Assembly: GCA_027319095.1 (NCBI GenBank)
Contig: DAHVNW010000004.1
Span: 1 to 64,000, forward strand
From: a bacterium
Lineage (GTDB): Bacteria > SZUA-79 > Acidulodesulfobacterales > Acidulodesulfobacteraceae
Direction of reading: 5' to 3'
DNA: 64,000 nt
The translations under genes and the position numbers were made by a program. Shown in pieces: positions 8,477-17,978 of this stretch. The notes beneath the pieces were generated by a model. That model was not told the origin of the DNA and did no database searches. It saw nothing but the letters and a program-made list of their open reading frames with translations. How positions within the stretch are numbered: position 1 is the first letter of the stretch; each line of letters begins with the position of its first letter.

Positions 8477-8945
8477 AGAAGGCGATAAAAGAAAATTTAA
8501 AGTCATAGACAAAAGAATAAACGGCAAAGCCGAACCGGAAGCCGGAATCAAAAGCGGGGCCGAAGAAGAAAAGAAAGATAAAGCTAAGGAAAAAGCGGAG
8601 GAATCGGAAGCAAATAACGGCGGCATAGATTTCTCGAAAAACGGCGAAGAAATTAAAGAATCTAAAGAAATTAATGGCGGAACCGAATCAGTGGCCGCCG
8701 GTTTCGAAGCCGGTTTCGCCACTTTTATTTATTCTTTAAATACGCAGGCTTTGCTTTTTATGGGGAAAATACCTAATCCTGTAACAAAAAAATACGAAAA
8801 AGAATTAGATGCGGCAAAATACCTCATAGATATCATAGATATGCTTTCTAAAAAAACTAAGGGAAACCTCGACGAAAACGAAGCAAAGCTTATCGAAAAT
8901 ATCTTATATGACCTTAGGATGGCATATATTTCCGAGAAAAAATAA
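8469..8945 (+). CDS. DUF1844 protein with charged N-terminal extension
   Basis: 158 residues. The C-terminal half (from about residue 75) matches the DUF1844 family: a Phe/Ala-rich helix (FEAGFATFIYSLNTQALLFMG), then a Pro-Asn turn, an Asp-Ala-Lys helix and the LIDIIDMLSKKT...NLDENE pattern. This family of small proteins is frequent in deltaproteobacteria and has no assigned reaction. The first 70 residues are almost wholly Lys/Glu/Gly/Ala and look disordered. The start overlaps the upstream ClpA-like gene by 8 bp and clpB follows after 20 bp, so translation is probably coupled. The position suggests an adaptor or partner of one of the two ATPases; that is inference. Confidence 0.8.
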   Translation: MFEEGDKRKFKVIDKRINGKAEPEAGIKSGAEEEKKDKAKEKAEESEANNGGIDFSKNGEEIKESKEINGGTESVAAGFEAGFATFIYSLNTQALLFMGKIPNPVTKKYEKELDAAKYLIDIIDMLSKKTKGNLDENEAKLIENILYDLRMAYISEKK

Positions 8946-8965
8946 AGGGGTTAAAATATTATAGT

Positions 8966-11581
8966 ATGAACTTAAATAATTTTACCATTAAAGCGCAGGA
9001 ATTAATAGAACTTACGATAAACACGGCTAAAGAAGCAAAAAATCCCGATATAAACGATTTGCATCTTTTATATGCTCTTTTAAATTACGACGAAAACAGT
9101 ATAGCGGCATCCGTTTTAAAAAAGATAGGCATAGATATAAAGTCGTTTTCTAAAGAAACGGAAAATGCCCTGTCAAAACTCGCCGTAGTCGAAGGAGGAA
9201 TGGAACCTGGATTTTCCTCCTCGTTAAAACGCATAATCGATGCCGCCGAAAAAAATAAAAACGCGATGAAAGACGATTTTGTTTCGGTAGAGCATTTCGT
9301 TTTAGCATTATTCGACTTTAAGGATACCAGGTCTTACGAAATTTTAACGAGATTCGGTTTAAACAAAGAATCGGTATTAAAAGCTTTAACGGATATCAGG
9401 GGCAATTCCAGGGTTACGGACCAAAATCCCGAAGACAAGTATCAGGCATTGGAAAAATATACCGTCAATTTAACGCAGCTTGCAAAGTCCGGAAAAATAG
9501 ACCCGGTTATAGGCAGGGATGGAGAAATTAGAAGACTTATGGAAGTTCTTTCAAGAAGGACGAAAAACAACCCCGTTTTAATAGGCGATCCGGGCGTGGG
9601 TAAGACAGCCATTGTCGAAGGGCTTGCAAAAAGAATTGCCGACGGGGACGTTCCGGAAATTTTAAAGGGCAAAATCGTTCTTTCTTTAGATTTGGGCTCC
9701 CTGGTAGCGGGGGCAAAATACAGAGGAGAATTCGAAGACAGGCTTAAAGCCGTCGTGAAGGAGATAAAGTCCTCCGAAGGGAAAATAATAATCTTTATAG
9801 ACGAACTTCATAACCTCGTTGGCGCCGGCAAATCCGAAGGTGCAATGGACGCTTCGAACCTTTTAAAACCCGCTTTGGCAAGAGGCGAGCTAAGAGCCAT
9901 AGGCGCAACCACTTTAGACGAATACAGAAAATATATCGAAAAGGACGCCGCATTGGAAAGGAGGTTTCAGCCGGTATTGGTTGACGAACCTTCCCTTGAG
10001 GATACCATTTCTATATTAAGAGGACTTAAAGAGCGATATGAGGCTTATCACGGCATAAGAATAAAAGATTCGGCATTAATTTCTGCGGCGGCGCTTTCCC
10101 ACAGATATATTACGGACAGATTTCTGCCGGATAAGGCGATCGACTTAGTCGATGAGGCTTCGGCAAAATTAAGAATAGAAATAGATTCAATGCCTACAGT
10201 CTTAGACGAGGTACAGAGAAATATAATTAAAATCAAGATAGAACAGGAGGCTTTAAAGAGAGAAAAAGATGCCGAATCTAAAAAAAGATTAAAGGAATTA
10301 GATGTCGAACTTGCAAATTTGGAAGAGGATTTTAATATTAAAAAGGCAAAATGGCAGAATGAGAAAGATTATATCCAAAAAATAGGCGAGATTAAAAAAG
10401 AAATCGATTCGCTCAGGTTTGAAGAGCAAAAATACGAACGTGAAGGAAAATACGACAAAGTTGCGGAAATTAGATACGGCAAATTAAATGAATCAGAGAA
10501 AAAGTTGGAAGACCTGAATAAAGCTATTTCGGAAATTCAGGGAAAAGGCAGTTTTCTAAAAGAAGAAGTCGATGCCGACGACATAGCAAAAGTCGTAGCA
10601 AAATGGACAGGAATACCCGTTTCGAAACTAATGGAAGGGGAAAAAGAAAAACTTCTGATGATAGAAGATCATTTGCACAACAGGGTAATATCGCAGGACG
10701 AGGCGATAAACAGCGTCGCAAATACCGTTAGGCGGTCGAGAGCCGGATTGTCGGATATTAATAAGCCTATAGGTTCATTTATGTTTTTAGGTCCTACCGG
10801 CGTTGGAAAGACGGAATTGGCAAAAGCTCTTGCCGAGTTCTTGTTCGACGACGAAAACAGTATCGTCAGGATTGATATGTCCGAATATATGGAAAAACAT
10901 GCCGTTTCCAGACTTATAGGAGCGCCTCCCGGTTACGTCGGCTACGAAGAAGGCGGACAGCTTACCGAATCTGTTAGAAGGCGGCCTTACAGCGTCGTTT
11001 TGTTCGACGAGGTAGAAAAAGCGCATCAGGATGTTTTCAACGTCCTGCTTCAGCTTCTCGACGACGGAAGACTTACGAACGGTCAGGGCAGGACGGTCGA
11101 TTTTAAAAATACTATTATAATAATGACGTCGAATATCGGTTCCGAAATTATTCAGAGTTACAGCGGTCGGCATTACGAAGAAATGAAAAATAACGTCATG
11201 GGCTTGTTGAAAAACTATTTTAGACCGGAATTTCTTAACAGGCTCGACGATATTATTATATTTCACGCTCTTAGCGAAGACGATATAATAAAAATCGTTA
11301 AAATTCAGATTGCAAAATTAAAAGATATCCTTAAAGAAAAAGGGGTCGATATGGATTATACCGATTCCCTGTTGAAATTTATCGCGATGGAAGGATACGA
11401 CCCGGTTTACGGCGCAAGGCCTTTAAAAAGGGCCATTAAATCTTTTATTCAGGATAGGATTGCGATGGATTTGCTTTCCGGCGGCATAGTTCATGGCGAT
11501 TCGATAGTTATCGACTATAAAGAAGATGCTGGGGGCGTAGTAATAGAAAAAGCGGTATTAGTAAATGCCCAGCCGATATAA
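8966..11581 (+). CDS. clpB: ATP-dependent disaggregase ClpB
   Basis: 871 residues, the normal length. It has an N domain (1-145), D1 with Walker A GDPGVGKT and pore loop KYRGEFEDR, and a coiled-coil M domain (about 400-530, with many Lys/Glu heptads). D2 follows with Walker A GPTGVGKT, intact pore loop GYVGYEEGG and sensor-2 GARPLKRAI. It resolubilises aggregates with the Hsp70 system in the cytoplasm. All catalytic motifs are intact, in contrast to the ClpA-like paralogue just upstream. It is the fourth gene of the quality-control block. The upstream GGGG stretch is only a moderate ribosome binding site and the start is ATG at 8966. After the stop, a regulatory region leads to htrA. Confidence 0.97.
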   Translation: MNLNNFTIKAQELIELTINTAKEAKNPDINDLHLLYALLNYDENSIAASVLKKIGIDIKSFSKETENALSKLAVVEGGMEPGFSSSLKRIIDAAEKNKNAMKDDFVSVEHFVLALFDFKDTRSYEILTRFGLNKESVLKALTDIRGNSRVTDQNPEDKYQALEKYTVNLTQLAKSGKIDPVIGRDGEIRRLMEVLSRRTKNNPVLIGDPGVGKTAIVEGLAKRIADGDVPEILKGKIVLSLDLGSLVAGAKYRGEFEDRLKAVVKEIKSSEGKIIIFIDELHNLVGAGKSEGAMDASNLLKPALARGELRAIGATTLDEYRKYIEKDAALERRFQPVLVDEPSLEDTISILRGLKERYEAYHGIRIKDSALISAAALSHRYITDRFLPDKAIDLVDEASAKLRIEIDSMPTVLDEVQRNIIKIKIEQEALKREKDAESKKRLKELDVELANLEEDFNIKKAKWQNEKDYIQKIGEIKKEIDSLRFEEQKYEREGKYDKVAEIRYGKLNESEKKLEDLNKAISEIQGKGSFLKEEVDADDIAKVVAKWTGIPVSKLMEGEKEKLLMIEDHLHNRVISQDEAINSVANTVRRSRAGLSDINKPIGSFMFLGPTGVGKTELAKALAEFLFDDENSIVRIDMSEYMEKHAVSRLIGAPPGYVGYEEGGQLTESVRRRPYSVVLFDEVEKAHQDVFNVLLQLLDDGRLTNGQGRTVDFKNTIIIMTSNIGSEIIQSYSGRHYEEMKNNVMGLLKNYFRPEFLNRLDDIIIFHALSEDDIIKIVKIQIAKLKDILKEKGVDMDYTDSLLKFIAMEGYDPVYGARPLKRAIKSFIQDRIAMDLLSGGIVHGDSIVIDYKEDAGGVVIEKAVLVNAQPI

Positions 11582-11618
11582 AATTTAAACGATTTAAAAT
11601 TATGAGCTATTTTGACCA

Positions 11619-11659
11619 ATTTGTCATTATGACAAATAAAATATTATCATAATGACAAA
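11619..11659 (+). promoter_or_regulatory. Tandem operator-like dyads upstream of htrA
   Basis: The first dyad (11619-11637) is a perfect palindrome with 9-bp arms around one base, ATTTGTCAT/ATGACAAAT. The second (11644-11658, TTATCAT/ATGACAA) has 7-bp arms with one mismatch. Their centres lie 23 bp apart. Three of the four half-sites share TTGTCAT. They lie roughly 110 bp before the predicted transcription start, a typical place for an enhancer-binding activator of a sigma-54 promoter. Alternatively the outer arms (11620-11632 and 11647-11659) form one 13-bp inverted repeat. Confidence 0.6.
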
Positions 11660-11722
11660 AAGTCCAAGAAAACATCGTTTAAAATCGTTTTAAATCATAT
11701 AAAATATACGCTAAATATTTTT

Positions 11723-11738
11723 TGGCATCATTTTTGCA
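11723..11738 (+). promoter_or_regulatory. Sigma-54 (-24/-12) type promoter for htrA
   Basis: TGGCATCATTTTTGCA matches the RpoN consensus TGGCAC-N5-TTGCA at the GG and GC doublets with exact spacing. Only the C after TGGCA (here T) and the next G (here C) deviate. The predicted start is near 11749, about 29 nt before the htrA ATG, with the ribosome binding site TAGGAG in between. Confidence 0.65.
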
Positions 11739-11777
11739 ATATAAAATTAAACTAAAATTAATAGGAGCTTTTAGATT

Positions 11778-13262
11778 ATGGGGTTAAAATCGGATTCAAA
11801 AATTATCGGTGCCGGAGTTGCCTTGCTTATCGGAATAATAGCTGGAATTATAATTACCGCAAACCTGCATTTATTTAAAAAATCGATGGCAGATGGGAGC
11901 GCGCCGGTAATTTATACGGCTACTAATTCTAAAATGCCGGCTCAGAACGGACCGAGCAATTTTATCGCATTGATAAAACACGATAAACCTTTTGTAGTTA
12001 ATATAAGAACTACCCAAAAGGTGCAGGGTGGGCCGTTTCAAATGTATCAAAGTCCTTTCGGCAGCCAGCCAAATCCTTTCGGAAACTTTTTTAAAAACTT
12101 TTTTAATAACGTTCCTCAGAGGACTTATACGGAGGAAAGTCTCGGCTCGGGTGTAATTATAAGCAAAAACGGGTATATTGTCACAAATAACCACGTCATT
12201 AAGGGCGCGACAAAAATATACGTAAAACTTTCGAACGGAAAAACGTTTAAAGCTAAGGTAATTGGGAAAGACCCGCAGGTTGACCTTGCGCTTCTTAAAA
12301 TTAACGACGGCAATAACCTTCCTGCCGCAATTTTGGGAGATTCCGCTAAGTCGCAGATAGGCGAATGGGTTCTTGCCATAGGAAATCCTTTCGGATTAGG
12401 CTGGACCGTCACCAACGGGATAATAAGCGCAAAAGGCAGAGCTATCGGGGGGCCATACGAAGATTTCATACAGACGAACGCCGCAATTAATCCCGGAAAC
12501 AGCGGCGGACCGTTAATAAATATGAAAGGACAGGTTATAGGCATTAATACGGCCATAATAAAAGGCGCGCAGGGTATAGGATTTTCTATACCTATTAACG
12601 TCGTAAAAGAGGTGCTTCCTGAGCTCGAAACCGGTAAAATTACAAGGGGCTGGCTGGGGATAGAAATTCAAAAAATATCGCCTGCGCTTAAAAAGGCGTT
12701 TAATCTCGAAACTTCGAGAGGGGCATTGATTTCTTCAGTCCTTCCCAACGGTCCGGCGGCAAAAGCAGGATTAAGAAGCGGGGACGTAATAACAAAGTTT
12801 AACGGAAAAACTATCAACGAGATGTCCCAGCTTCCTTGGTTAGTAGGAAATACTAAACCTGGAAAGACGGTTCCTATAGAAATAATAAGAAACGGAAAAA
12901 AAATAACGCTTTCTATAAGGGTAGGCAATTGGAAAAATCCGAAAAATACTTTTAATAAGATAACGCAGAAAGTTTCGGCAAAAAAATTAGGAATTACTGT
13001 TATACCGCTTACGCCCCAAAATATGCAAAGTTACGGTATCCGAAACGTTCGCCGCGGCGTTATAGTTTCGAAGGTAATACCGGGCGGAGCCGGACAAAAA
13101 ATGGGAATTATGCCTGGAGACGTCATACAGTCTATTAATCATCAGGCAGTTAATAATATAAAAGGGTATATAACGGATATAAAAAGAGCCGAGCAATCTA
13201 AGCAGTTTCTTTTTTATATAAGACGCGGCAATATGAAACTTTATCTCGCATATTCGGAATAA
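11778..13262 (+). CDS. degP: Do/HtrA-family periplasmic serine protease-chaperone
   Basis: 494 residues. A short cytoplasmic head and one hydrophobic segment (about 9-28) act as a signal anchor. A trypsin-like domain follows, with the catalytic triad His139 (NNHV), Asp169 (VDLAL) and Ser242 (GNSGG), and then two PDZ domains from about residue 290 and 390. It degrades or refolds misfolded envelope proteins. A Gly/Phe/Pro-rich loop (residues 75-110) precedes the protease core, as in the DegP LA loop. The AGGAG ribosome binding site supports the start. It follows clpB but has its own sigma-54-like promoter and upstream dyads, so it is probably induced separately. A terminator lies 70 bp after the stop. 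Confidence 0.95.
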   Translation: MGLKSDSKIIGAGVALLIGIIAGIIITANLHLFKKSMADGSAPVIYTATNSKMPAQNGPSNFIALIKHDKPFVVNIRTTQKVQGGPFQMYQSPFGSQPNPFGNFFKNFFNNVPQRTYTEESLGSGVIISKNGYIVTNNHVIKGATKIYVKLSNGKTFKAKVIGKDPQVDLALLKINDGNNLPAAILGDSAKSQIGEWVLAIGNPFGLGWTVTNGIISAKGRAIGGPYEDFIQTNAAINPGNSGGPLINMKGQVIGINTAIIKGAQGIGFSIPINVVKEVLPELETGKITRGWLGIEIQKISPALKKAFNLETSRGALISSVLPNGPAAKAGLRSGDVITKFNGKTINEMSQLPWLVGNTKPGKTVPIEIIRNGKKITLSIRVGNWKNPKNTFNKITQKVSAKKLGITVIPLTPQNMQSYGIRNVRRGVIVSKVIPGGAGQKMGIMPGDVIQSINHQAVNNIKGYITDIKRAEQSKQFLFYIRRGNMKLYLAYSE

Positions 13263-13330
13263 AAATTTTGAATAAAAGTTTTTCTTAAAACCAATACAAA
13301 CTGTAAGCTTTCCATCACTCCTCCTAAAGG

Positions 13331-13366
13331 TAGCCCGGCTCCGTAAAAAGAGCCGGGTTATTTATT
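13331..13366 (+). terminator. Rho-independent terminator after htrA
   Basis: GC-rich stem CCCGGCTC (13334-13341) and GAGCCGGG (13350-13357) with an 8-nt loop, extended by A-T pairs and followed by TTATTTATT. It closes the chaperone/protease block. Confidence 0.8.
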
Positions 13367-13399
13367 GAATTCCGCAATTTTCTTTGCTAAAATAATAGA

Positions 13400-15460
13400 G
13401 TGCAAAATTTTATTTTAGGAACCGCTGGACATATAGACCATGGAAAATCTTCACTAATTAAGGCATTGACCGGCGTAGAGACCGACAGGCTCGAAGAAGA
13501 AAAAAGGCGCGGTATTAGCATAGTACTCGGTTATGCCTCTATGGTTTTTCCTTCCGGAATATTCGTCGGCATAGTGGACGTTCCCGGACATGCAAAATTT
13601 ATAAAGACTATGGTTTCAGGTTCGATGGGAATGGACGGCGTTCTTTTGACTGTTGCCGCGGACGATGGAATAATGGCTCAAACCCGGGAACATCTCCTTA
13701 TTTTAAAACTTCTCGGCGTCCGTTTAATCATTCCGGTTATTACCAAAATAGATTTAGTTCCGGACGAAATTATTTTGAAAAGAGAATCTGAGGTTAAAGA
13801 TTTTTTAAAATCGTACGGTTATGTTTTAGCGGTCGAAAATATAATTAAAGTTTCCGTTAAATCAAGGGCGGGAATTGACGAATTAAAAAGCGCAATAGAA
13901 AGAACCGCAAAAGAATATAATTCGAAAACCGGCGGAGAAGCCTTTTCCGAAAAGATATTTTTGCCTATAGACAGAATTATAACGTCGAAAGGTTTCGGAA
14001 CTATTTTAGCGGGAACTTTGAAACACGGAAGGTTTTCATCGGGGGACGAAATAGAAATAATGCCCTCAGGTTTAATTAGTAAAATCAAAAGCATAGAGTC
14101 GCACAACAAGATTATCGAAACCGCCGAAAAATCTATGAGAATAGCGGTTAACATTCCGCCTTTAAAGAAGAGAGGCGTTAATTTCGGCGACGTAATATCG
14201 GCGAAAGGCTCTCTTGCCGCGACGAATTCTATTTTTACTAAATTTTTTTACGATTTCGAAAACAAAAAAGAATTGAAGAGCTATGTTTCGCTGTCTTTTA
14301 TGACCGGCGGAGTATCGGTAAGTTCTAAAATAATAATACTTAACCAAAAAAAAAGAGTGGTACCGGGAGATTATGCTTATGCTTTATTTAAATTAAACAA
14401 TGAAATATCTACTATGAATAAGGAAAGATTTATAGTCCGGGATACGGGAGCAGGTAGGACTATAGGCGGCGGCATTATAATAGACCCTTCGGCGGGGTCG
14501 GGCGTTGCCTTAAACTTAAATCTGCCTGCGGCGTATATGGTCGGAAGCATGGAACGGTTAGAACAGCGCGTTAAGTCCGTAGAAGGCATAAAGGGCATAG
14601 AAGGCGGCGAAGGGAGCGAAAATTCGCCTAAGTTACCCGATTTATATAAGTTAAACGAGTTATACGAAGGCATGATTTCGGATAAGGCGGAAGACGCAGT
14701 TTATAGTTTTATACGCGCTTCAAACGATGGAAATCTCGAAGATATATATAAAAGACTTAACTTGGAACGGACATATTTTATAAATATTTTAGAAAAATTA
14801 AAAGCGGCCGGTCGCATAGCGTCAGACGATAAAAACAAGCATGCTTTCGCAAGAGAATATTTCGAAGAAGGCAGAAATTTATTATTAAAGTTCATAAACG
14901 AAAAAAATGTTTTAAGCGTCCAGGAGCTATACAATATTTTTTCGGAAAATATGAAACATAGGAACGGCTCCCTTTTCGAGGCCGTTTTAGACTATTTATT
15001 ATCCAAAAAGTATGCTTTAAAAACCGGCGGAAATATTATTTCGAAAGAATACGGAAATATAACAGACGTAAATAAAATCTCTCTGCCTCAAGAATATACG
15101 GAAATTGCGGAAAAAATAGAAAAATTATTAAAATTAAGCGGCAACGGCGTTCCGGATTATGCCGAAATAGAAAAGAAAATAAACTCAGGTAAAAAAGCGT
15201 TAAATTTTATTTTAAGCATAATGGTTAAGCAGGGCAGGCTTGTTAGAGTAAAGAACGATATTTATTACCTTAAGGGGCAAATAGACGATATTAAGGCAAA
15301 ATTAGAAGATTTCTTTCTAAAGGAAGAAAAATTGGAGCCTAAAAACATGAAAGAAATAGCCGGAGTATCCCGAAAATATGCTATTCCCCTTCTCGAATAT
15401 TTCGACAATACCGGATATACGGTAAAAAAAGGGGATTATCGAATAAAAAACCGCGGATAA
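13400..15460 (+). CDS. selB: Selenocysteine-specific elongation factor SelB
   Basis: 686 residues starting at GTG. The GTPase domain has G1 GHIDHGKSS, the SelB-typical switch EEKRRGISIVLGYA, G3 DVPGH and G4 TKID. Domains II and III follow, then C-terminal winged-helix modules (from about residue 430) that bind the SECIS hairpin of selenoprotein mRNAs. A Gly/Glu-rich insert (about residues 400-415) precedes the winged-helix part. It delivers Sec-tRNA to in-frame UGA codons. Neither selA, selC nor selD is in the window, so they must be elsewhere if the system is complete. It sits between the htrA terminator and the menaquinone cluster and appears to be a single-gene unit. Confidence 0.93.
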   Translation: MQNFILGTAGHIDHGKSSLIKALTGVETDRLEEEKRRGISIVLGYASMVFPSGIFVGIVDVPGHAKFIKTMVSGSMGMDGVLLTVAADDGIMAQTREHLLILKLLGVRLIIPVITKIDLVPDEIILKRESEVKDFLKSYGYVLAVENIIKVSVKSRAGIDELKSAIERTAKEYNSKTGGEAFSEKIFLPIDRIITSKGFGTILAGTLKHGRFSSGDEIEIMPSGLISKIKSIESHNKIIETAEKSMRIAVNIPPLKKRGVNFGDVISAKGSLAATNSIFTKFFYDFENKKELKSYVSLSFMTGGVSVSSKIIILNQKKRVVPGDYAYALFKLNNEISTMNKERFIVRDTGAGRTIGGGIIIDPSAGSGVALNLNLPAAYMVGSMERLEQRVKSVEGIKGIEGGEGSENSPKLPDLYKLNELYEGMISDKAEDAVYSFIRASNDGNLEDIYKRLNLERTYFINILEKLKAAGRIASDDKNKHAFAREYFEEGRNLLLKFINEKNVLSVQELYNIFSENMKHRNGSLFEAVLDYLLSKKYALKTGGNIISKEYGNITDVNKISLPQEYTEIAEKIEKLLKLSGNGVPDYAEIEKKINSGKKALNFILSIMVKQGRLVRVKNDIYYLKGQIDDIKAKLEDFFLKEEKLEPKNMKEIAGVSRKYAIPLLEYFDNTGYTVKKGDYRIKNRG

Positions 15461-15551
15461 TTCTTTCTTATATTTTTATGGTTTTTTTGTTATAATATTA
15501 TATCGATAAAAATAAATCGAACGAAAATTTTTATTAAATTAAAAATTAATT

Positions 15552-17000
15552 ATGCCATATAAAGACCTGCACGAATTCGTCCGGCTATTGGAAAAAAATA
15601 AAGATTTGCGCAGAATATCGGCGCCTGTGGACAGAATTCTAGAGATTGCCGAAATAGCCGATAGAATGATAAAAAAAGAAGGCCCGGCTCTTTTGTTCGA
15701 AAACGTAAAGGGATATAATTTTCCCGTCCTGATAAATATGTTCGGTTCAAATAATAGGATACTTCGCGCTTTCGAAGTCGAAAGTTTAGAAGACGTAGCA
15801 AAAAGAATATCGGAAATAATCGACCCTGAAATACCGACTAATTTTTTAGAAAAAATAAAATCGCTTTCCAAGCTTAAAAAACTTGCCGATTATATGCCCA
15901 GAGTCGTAAGGAACGCCAAATGTAAAGAAGTAATTATAGATAAGCCTCCGTTTCTCGACATACTTCCCGTTCTTAAGACGTGGCCGGAAGACGGCGGTCC
16001 TTTTATCACCCTTCCGCTTGTGTTTACAAAAGACCCAGAAACCGGTTCTACTAACGTCGGAATGTACAGGATGCAGGTTTACGACGATTCTTCCTGCGGC
16101 ATGCATTGGCATATTCATAAAGACGGAGCGAGGCATTTTAGAAAATATAAAGAAGCAGGTAAAATAATTCCGGTATCTGTAGTTATCGGTTCCGATCCGG
16201 CCGTGATTTATTCGGCAACGGCGCCGCTTCCACCGGATATAGAAGAGATGATGTTCGCAGGATTTTTAAGAGGCGAATCCGTTGAATTGGTTAAAAGCGA
16301 AACAAACGATATATTCGTTCCGGCTAATGCCGAATTTGTATTGGAAGGACATATCGACCCTGCCGAAGATTTCAGGCTGGAAGGTCCTTTCGGCGACCAT
16401 ACTGGATATTATTCTTTAGAAGACTTTTATCCGGTTTTTCACGTAACTCATATAACGCATAGGAAAGACGCAATATATCCTGCTACTATAGTAGGAAAGC
16501 CTCCCATGGAAGATTGCTATATCGGAAAGGCAACGGAGAGGTTTTTTCTCCCCGCTATAAAAAAAGTATTTCCGGAAATAATAGACATTAATCTTCCCTT
16601 CGAAGGAATATTTCACGATTTAGCCTTTATAAGCATTAAAAAAAGTTATCCCGGCCATGCTAAAAAGATAATGCACGGAATATGGGGGCTTGGCTTAATG
16701 ATGTTTACAAAAATTATAGTCGTATTGGACGAGGACGTAAACGTTCAGGACAGAAGCGAGGTTATATGGAGAATATGCAACAATATCGACCCAAAAAGGG
16801 ACATTACTTTCGTAGATGGCCCCATAGACGCGCTGGAACACGCATCCGATATTCCGAACTACGGTTCTAAAATGGGAATAGACGCCACTAAAAAATGGAC
16901 GTCGGAGGGATATAAAAGAAAATGGCCGAACGATATAACTATGTCTGCCGATATTAAAAAACTTGTTGACGGAAGATGGAAAGAATACGGATTAGAATAG
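15552..17000 (+). CDS. mqnL: UbiD-family prenylated-FMN decarboxylase, probable MqnL of menaquinone synthesis
   Basis: 482 residues, normal for UbiD. Visible are the prFMN/metal-binding region (FEGPFGDHTGYY, about residue 280), the HWHIHKDGARHF motif near 180 and the C-terminal WxSEG/D region. UbiD enzymes decarboxylate prenylated aromatic acids. Here ubiA- and ubiX-like genes follow directly, and then mqnE. That fits the futalosine-pathway decarboxylase (MqnL) better than ubiquinone UbiD. A -10-like TATAAT lies near 15493, giving a leader of about 50 nt; there is no clear ribosome binding site. The substrate assignment rests on context. Confidence 0.87.
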   Translation: MPYKDLHEFVRLLEKNKDLRRISAPVDRILEIAEIADRMIKKEGPALLFENVKGYNFPVLINMFGSNNRILRAFEVESLEDVAKRISEIIDPEIPTNFLEKIKSLSKLKKLADYMPRVVRNAKCKEVIIDKPPFLDILPVLKTWPEDGGPFITLPLVFTKDPETGSTNVGMYRMQVYDDSSCGMHWHIHKDGARHFRKYKEAGKIIPVSVVIGSDPAVIYSATAPLPPDIEEMMFAGFLRGESVELVKSETNDIFVPANAEFVLEGHIDPAEDFRLEGPFGDHTGYYSLEDFYPVFHVTHITHRKDAIYPATIVGKPPMEDCYIGKATERFFLPAIKKVFPEIIDINLPFEGIFHDLAFISIKKSYPGHAKKIMHGIWGLGLMMFTKIIVVLDEDVNVQDRSEVIWRICNNIDPKRDITFVDGPIDALEHASDIPNYGSKMGIDATKKWTSEGYKRKWPNDITMSADIKKLVDGRWKEYGLE

Positions 17001-17055
17001 ATTATATAAGAATAGCTTGAATAGCTTTATAACTTTTGCAACTTATTTTATATAA

Positions 17056-17949
17056 ATGCTTAATAAGATAAAACATACTTTAGAATTAGTAAAGTTTTCC
17101 CATACCATATTTGTCTTGCCTTTCGCTTTAAGCGCTTTTCTTCTTGCTTTTTACGATAAATTTCCGGATTCTTTCGGCACCCCTTTTTTTTATAATAAGA
17201 TAATGTGGATAGCAGTCGCCATGGCTTCAGGAAGAAGCGGCGCTATGGCATTTAACAGGGTTATAGACAAAAAAATAGACGCTAAAAATATAAGGACAAA
17301 GGGAAGAACGCTTCCTAAGGGAGAGTTGACCACTTTATACGGCGTTACTTTTGGAATAATTTCGTATATCGTATTAATAATCGCGGCCTACGAACTAAAT
17401 TTTACGTGCTTTGCGCTTTCCCCGTTAGTTATTATTTTTATTACATTTTATTCGTTTACCAAAAGATTTACTTTTTTTTCCCATTTAGCATTAGGAATAA
17501 GTATGGCGTTGGGACCTATAGGCGCATGGCTTGCAGTAACCGGCGGCTTGGATTATAAAATCTTAATTCTGGGCGTAGCAGTAATTTTTTGGGGCGCCGG
17601 ATTCGATATTCTTTATGCCATTATGGATTACGGTTTCGACACTGCAAACGGGCTTTTTTCCGTTCCCGCCAGGTTCGGTATAAAAAATGCCGTAATAATT
17701 TCCAGAGTATTGCATTTTTTTGCTTTAATTTGCCTGATTTATTTATATTTTCTTTTTAACCTTAATTTTTTATATATCATAGGAATAATTCTCGTAACCT
17801 GTTTTTTTTCTTATGAGCATTTATTGGTTTACAGGAGCTTAAGCAATATAGATATGGCATTTTTTACGATGAACGGGTATATTTCGATAACTTTTTTTAT
17901 CTTTATTTTTGCAAGCGTGGCATATTCGGGGTTATTCGGTAAAATATAA
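17056..17949 (+). CDS. mqnP: UbiA-family prenyltransferase, probable MqnP
   Basis: A 297-residue integral membrane enzyme with about eight or nine hydrophobic segments. The first Asp-rich motif is NRVIDKKIDAKN followed by RTKGRTLPKGE (about residues 70-95), and the second is DILYAIMDYGFD (about 190). Both chelate Mg-prenyl diphosphate. The N-R-x-x-D form and the R-T-x-x-R-x-L-P-x-G tail are typical of the UbiA subgroup seen with futalosine genes. It attaches the polyprenyl tail to the naphthoate precursor. It is the second gene of the ubiD-ubiA-ubiX-mqnE run, with gaps of 55 and 29 bp. Confidence 0.88.
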   Translation: MLNKIKHTLELVKFSHTIFVLPFALSAFLLAFYDKFPDSFGTPFFYNKIMWIAVAMASGRSGAMAFNRVIDKKIDAKNIRTKGRTLPKGELTTLYGVTFGIISYIVLIIAAYELNFTCFALSPLVIIFITFYSFTKRFTFFSHLALGISMALGPIGAWLAVTGGLDYKILILGVAVIFWGAGFDILYAIMDYGFDTANGLFSVPARFGIKNAVIISRVLHFFALICLIYLYFLFNLNFLYIIGIILVTCFFSYEHLLVYRSLSNIDMAFFTMNGYISITFFIFIFASVAYSGLFGKI

Positions 17950-17978
17950 AATATATTAAAATTTAATAAAATAAACGA

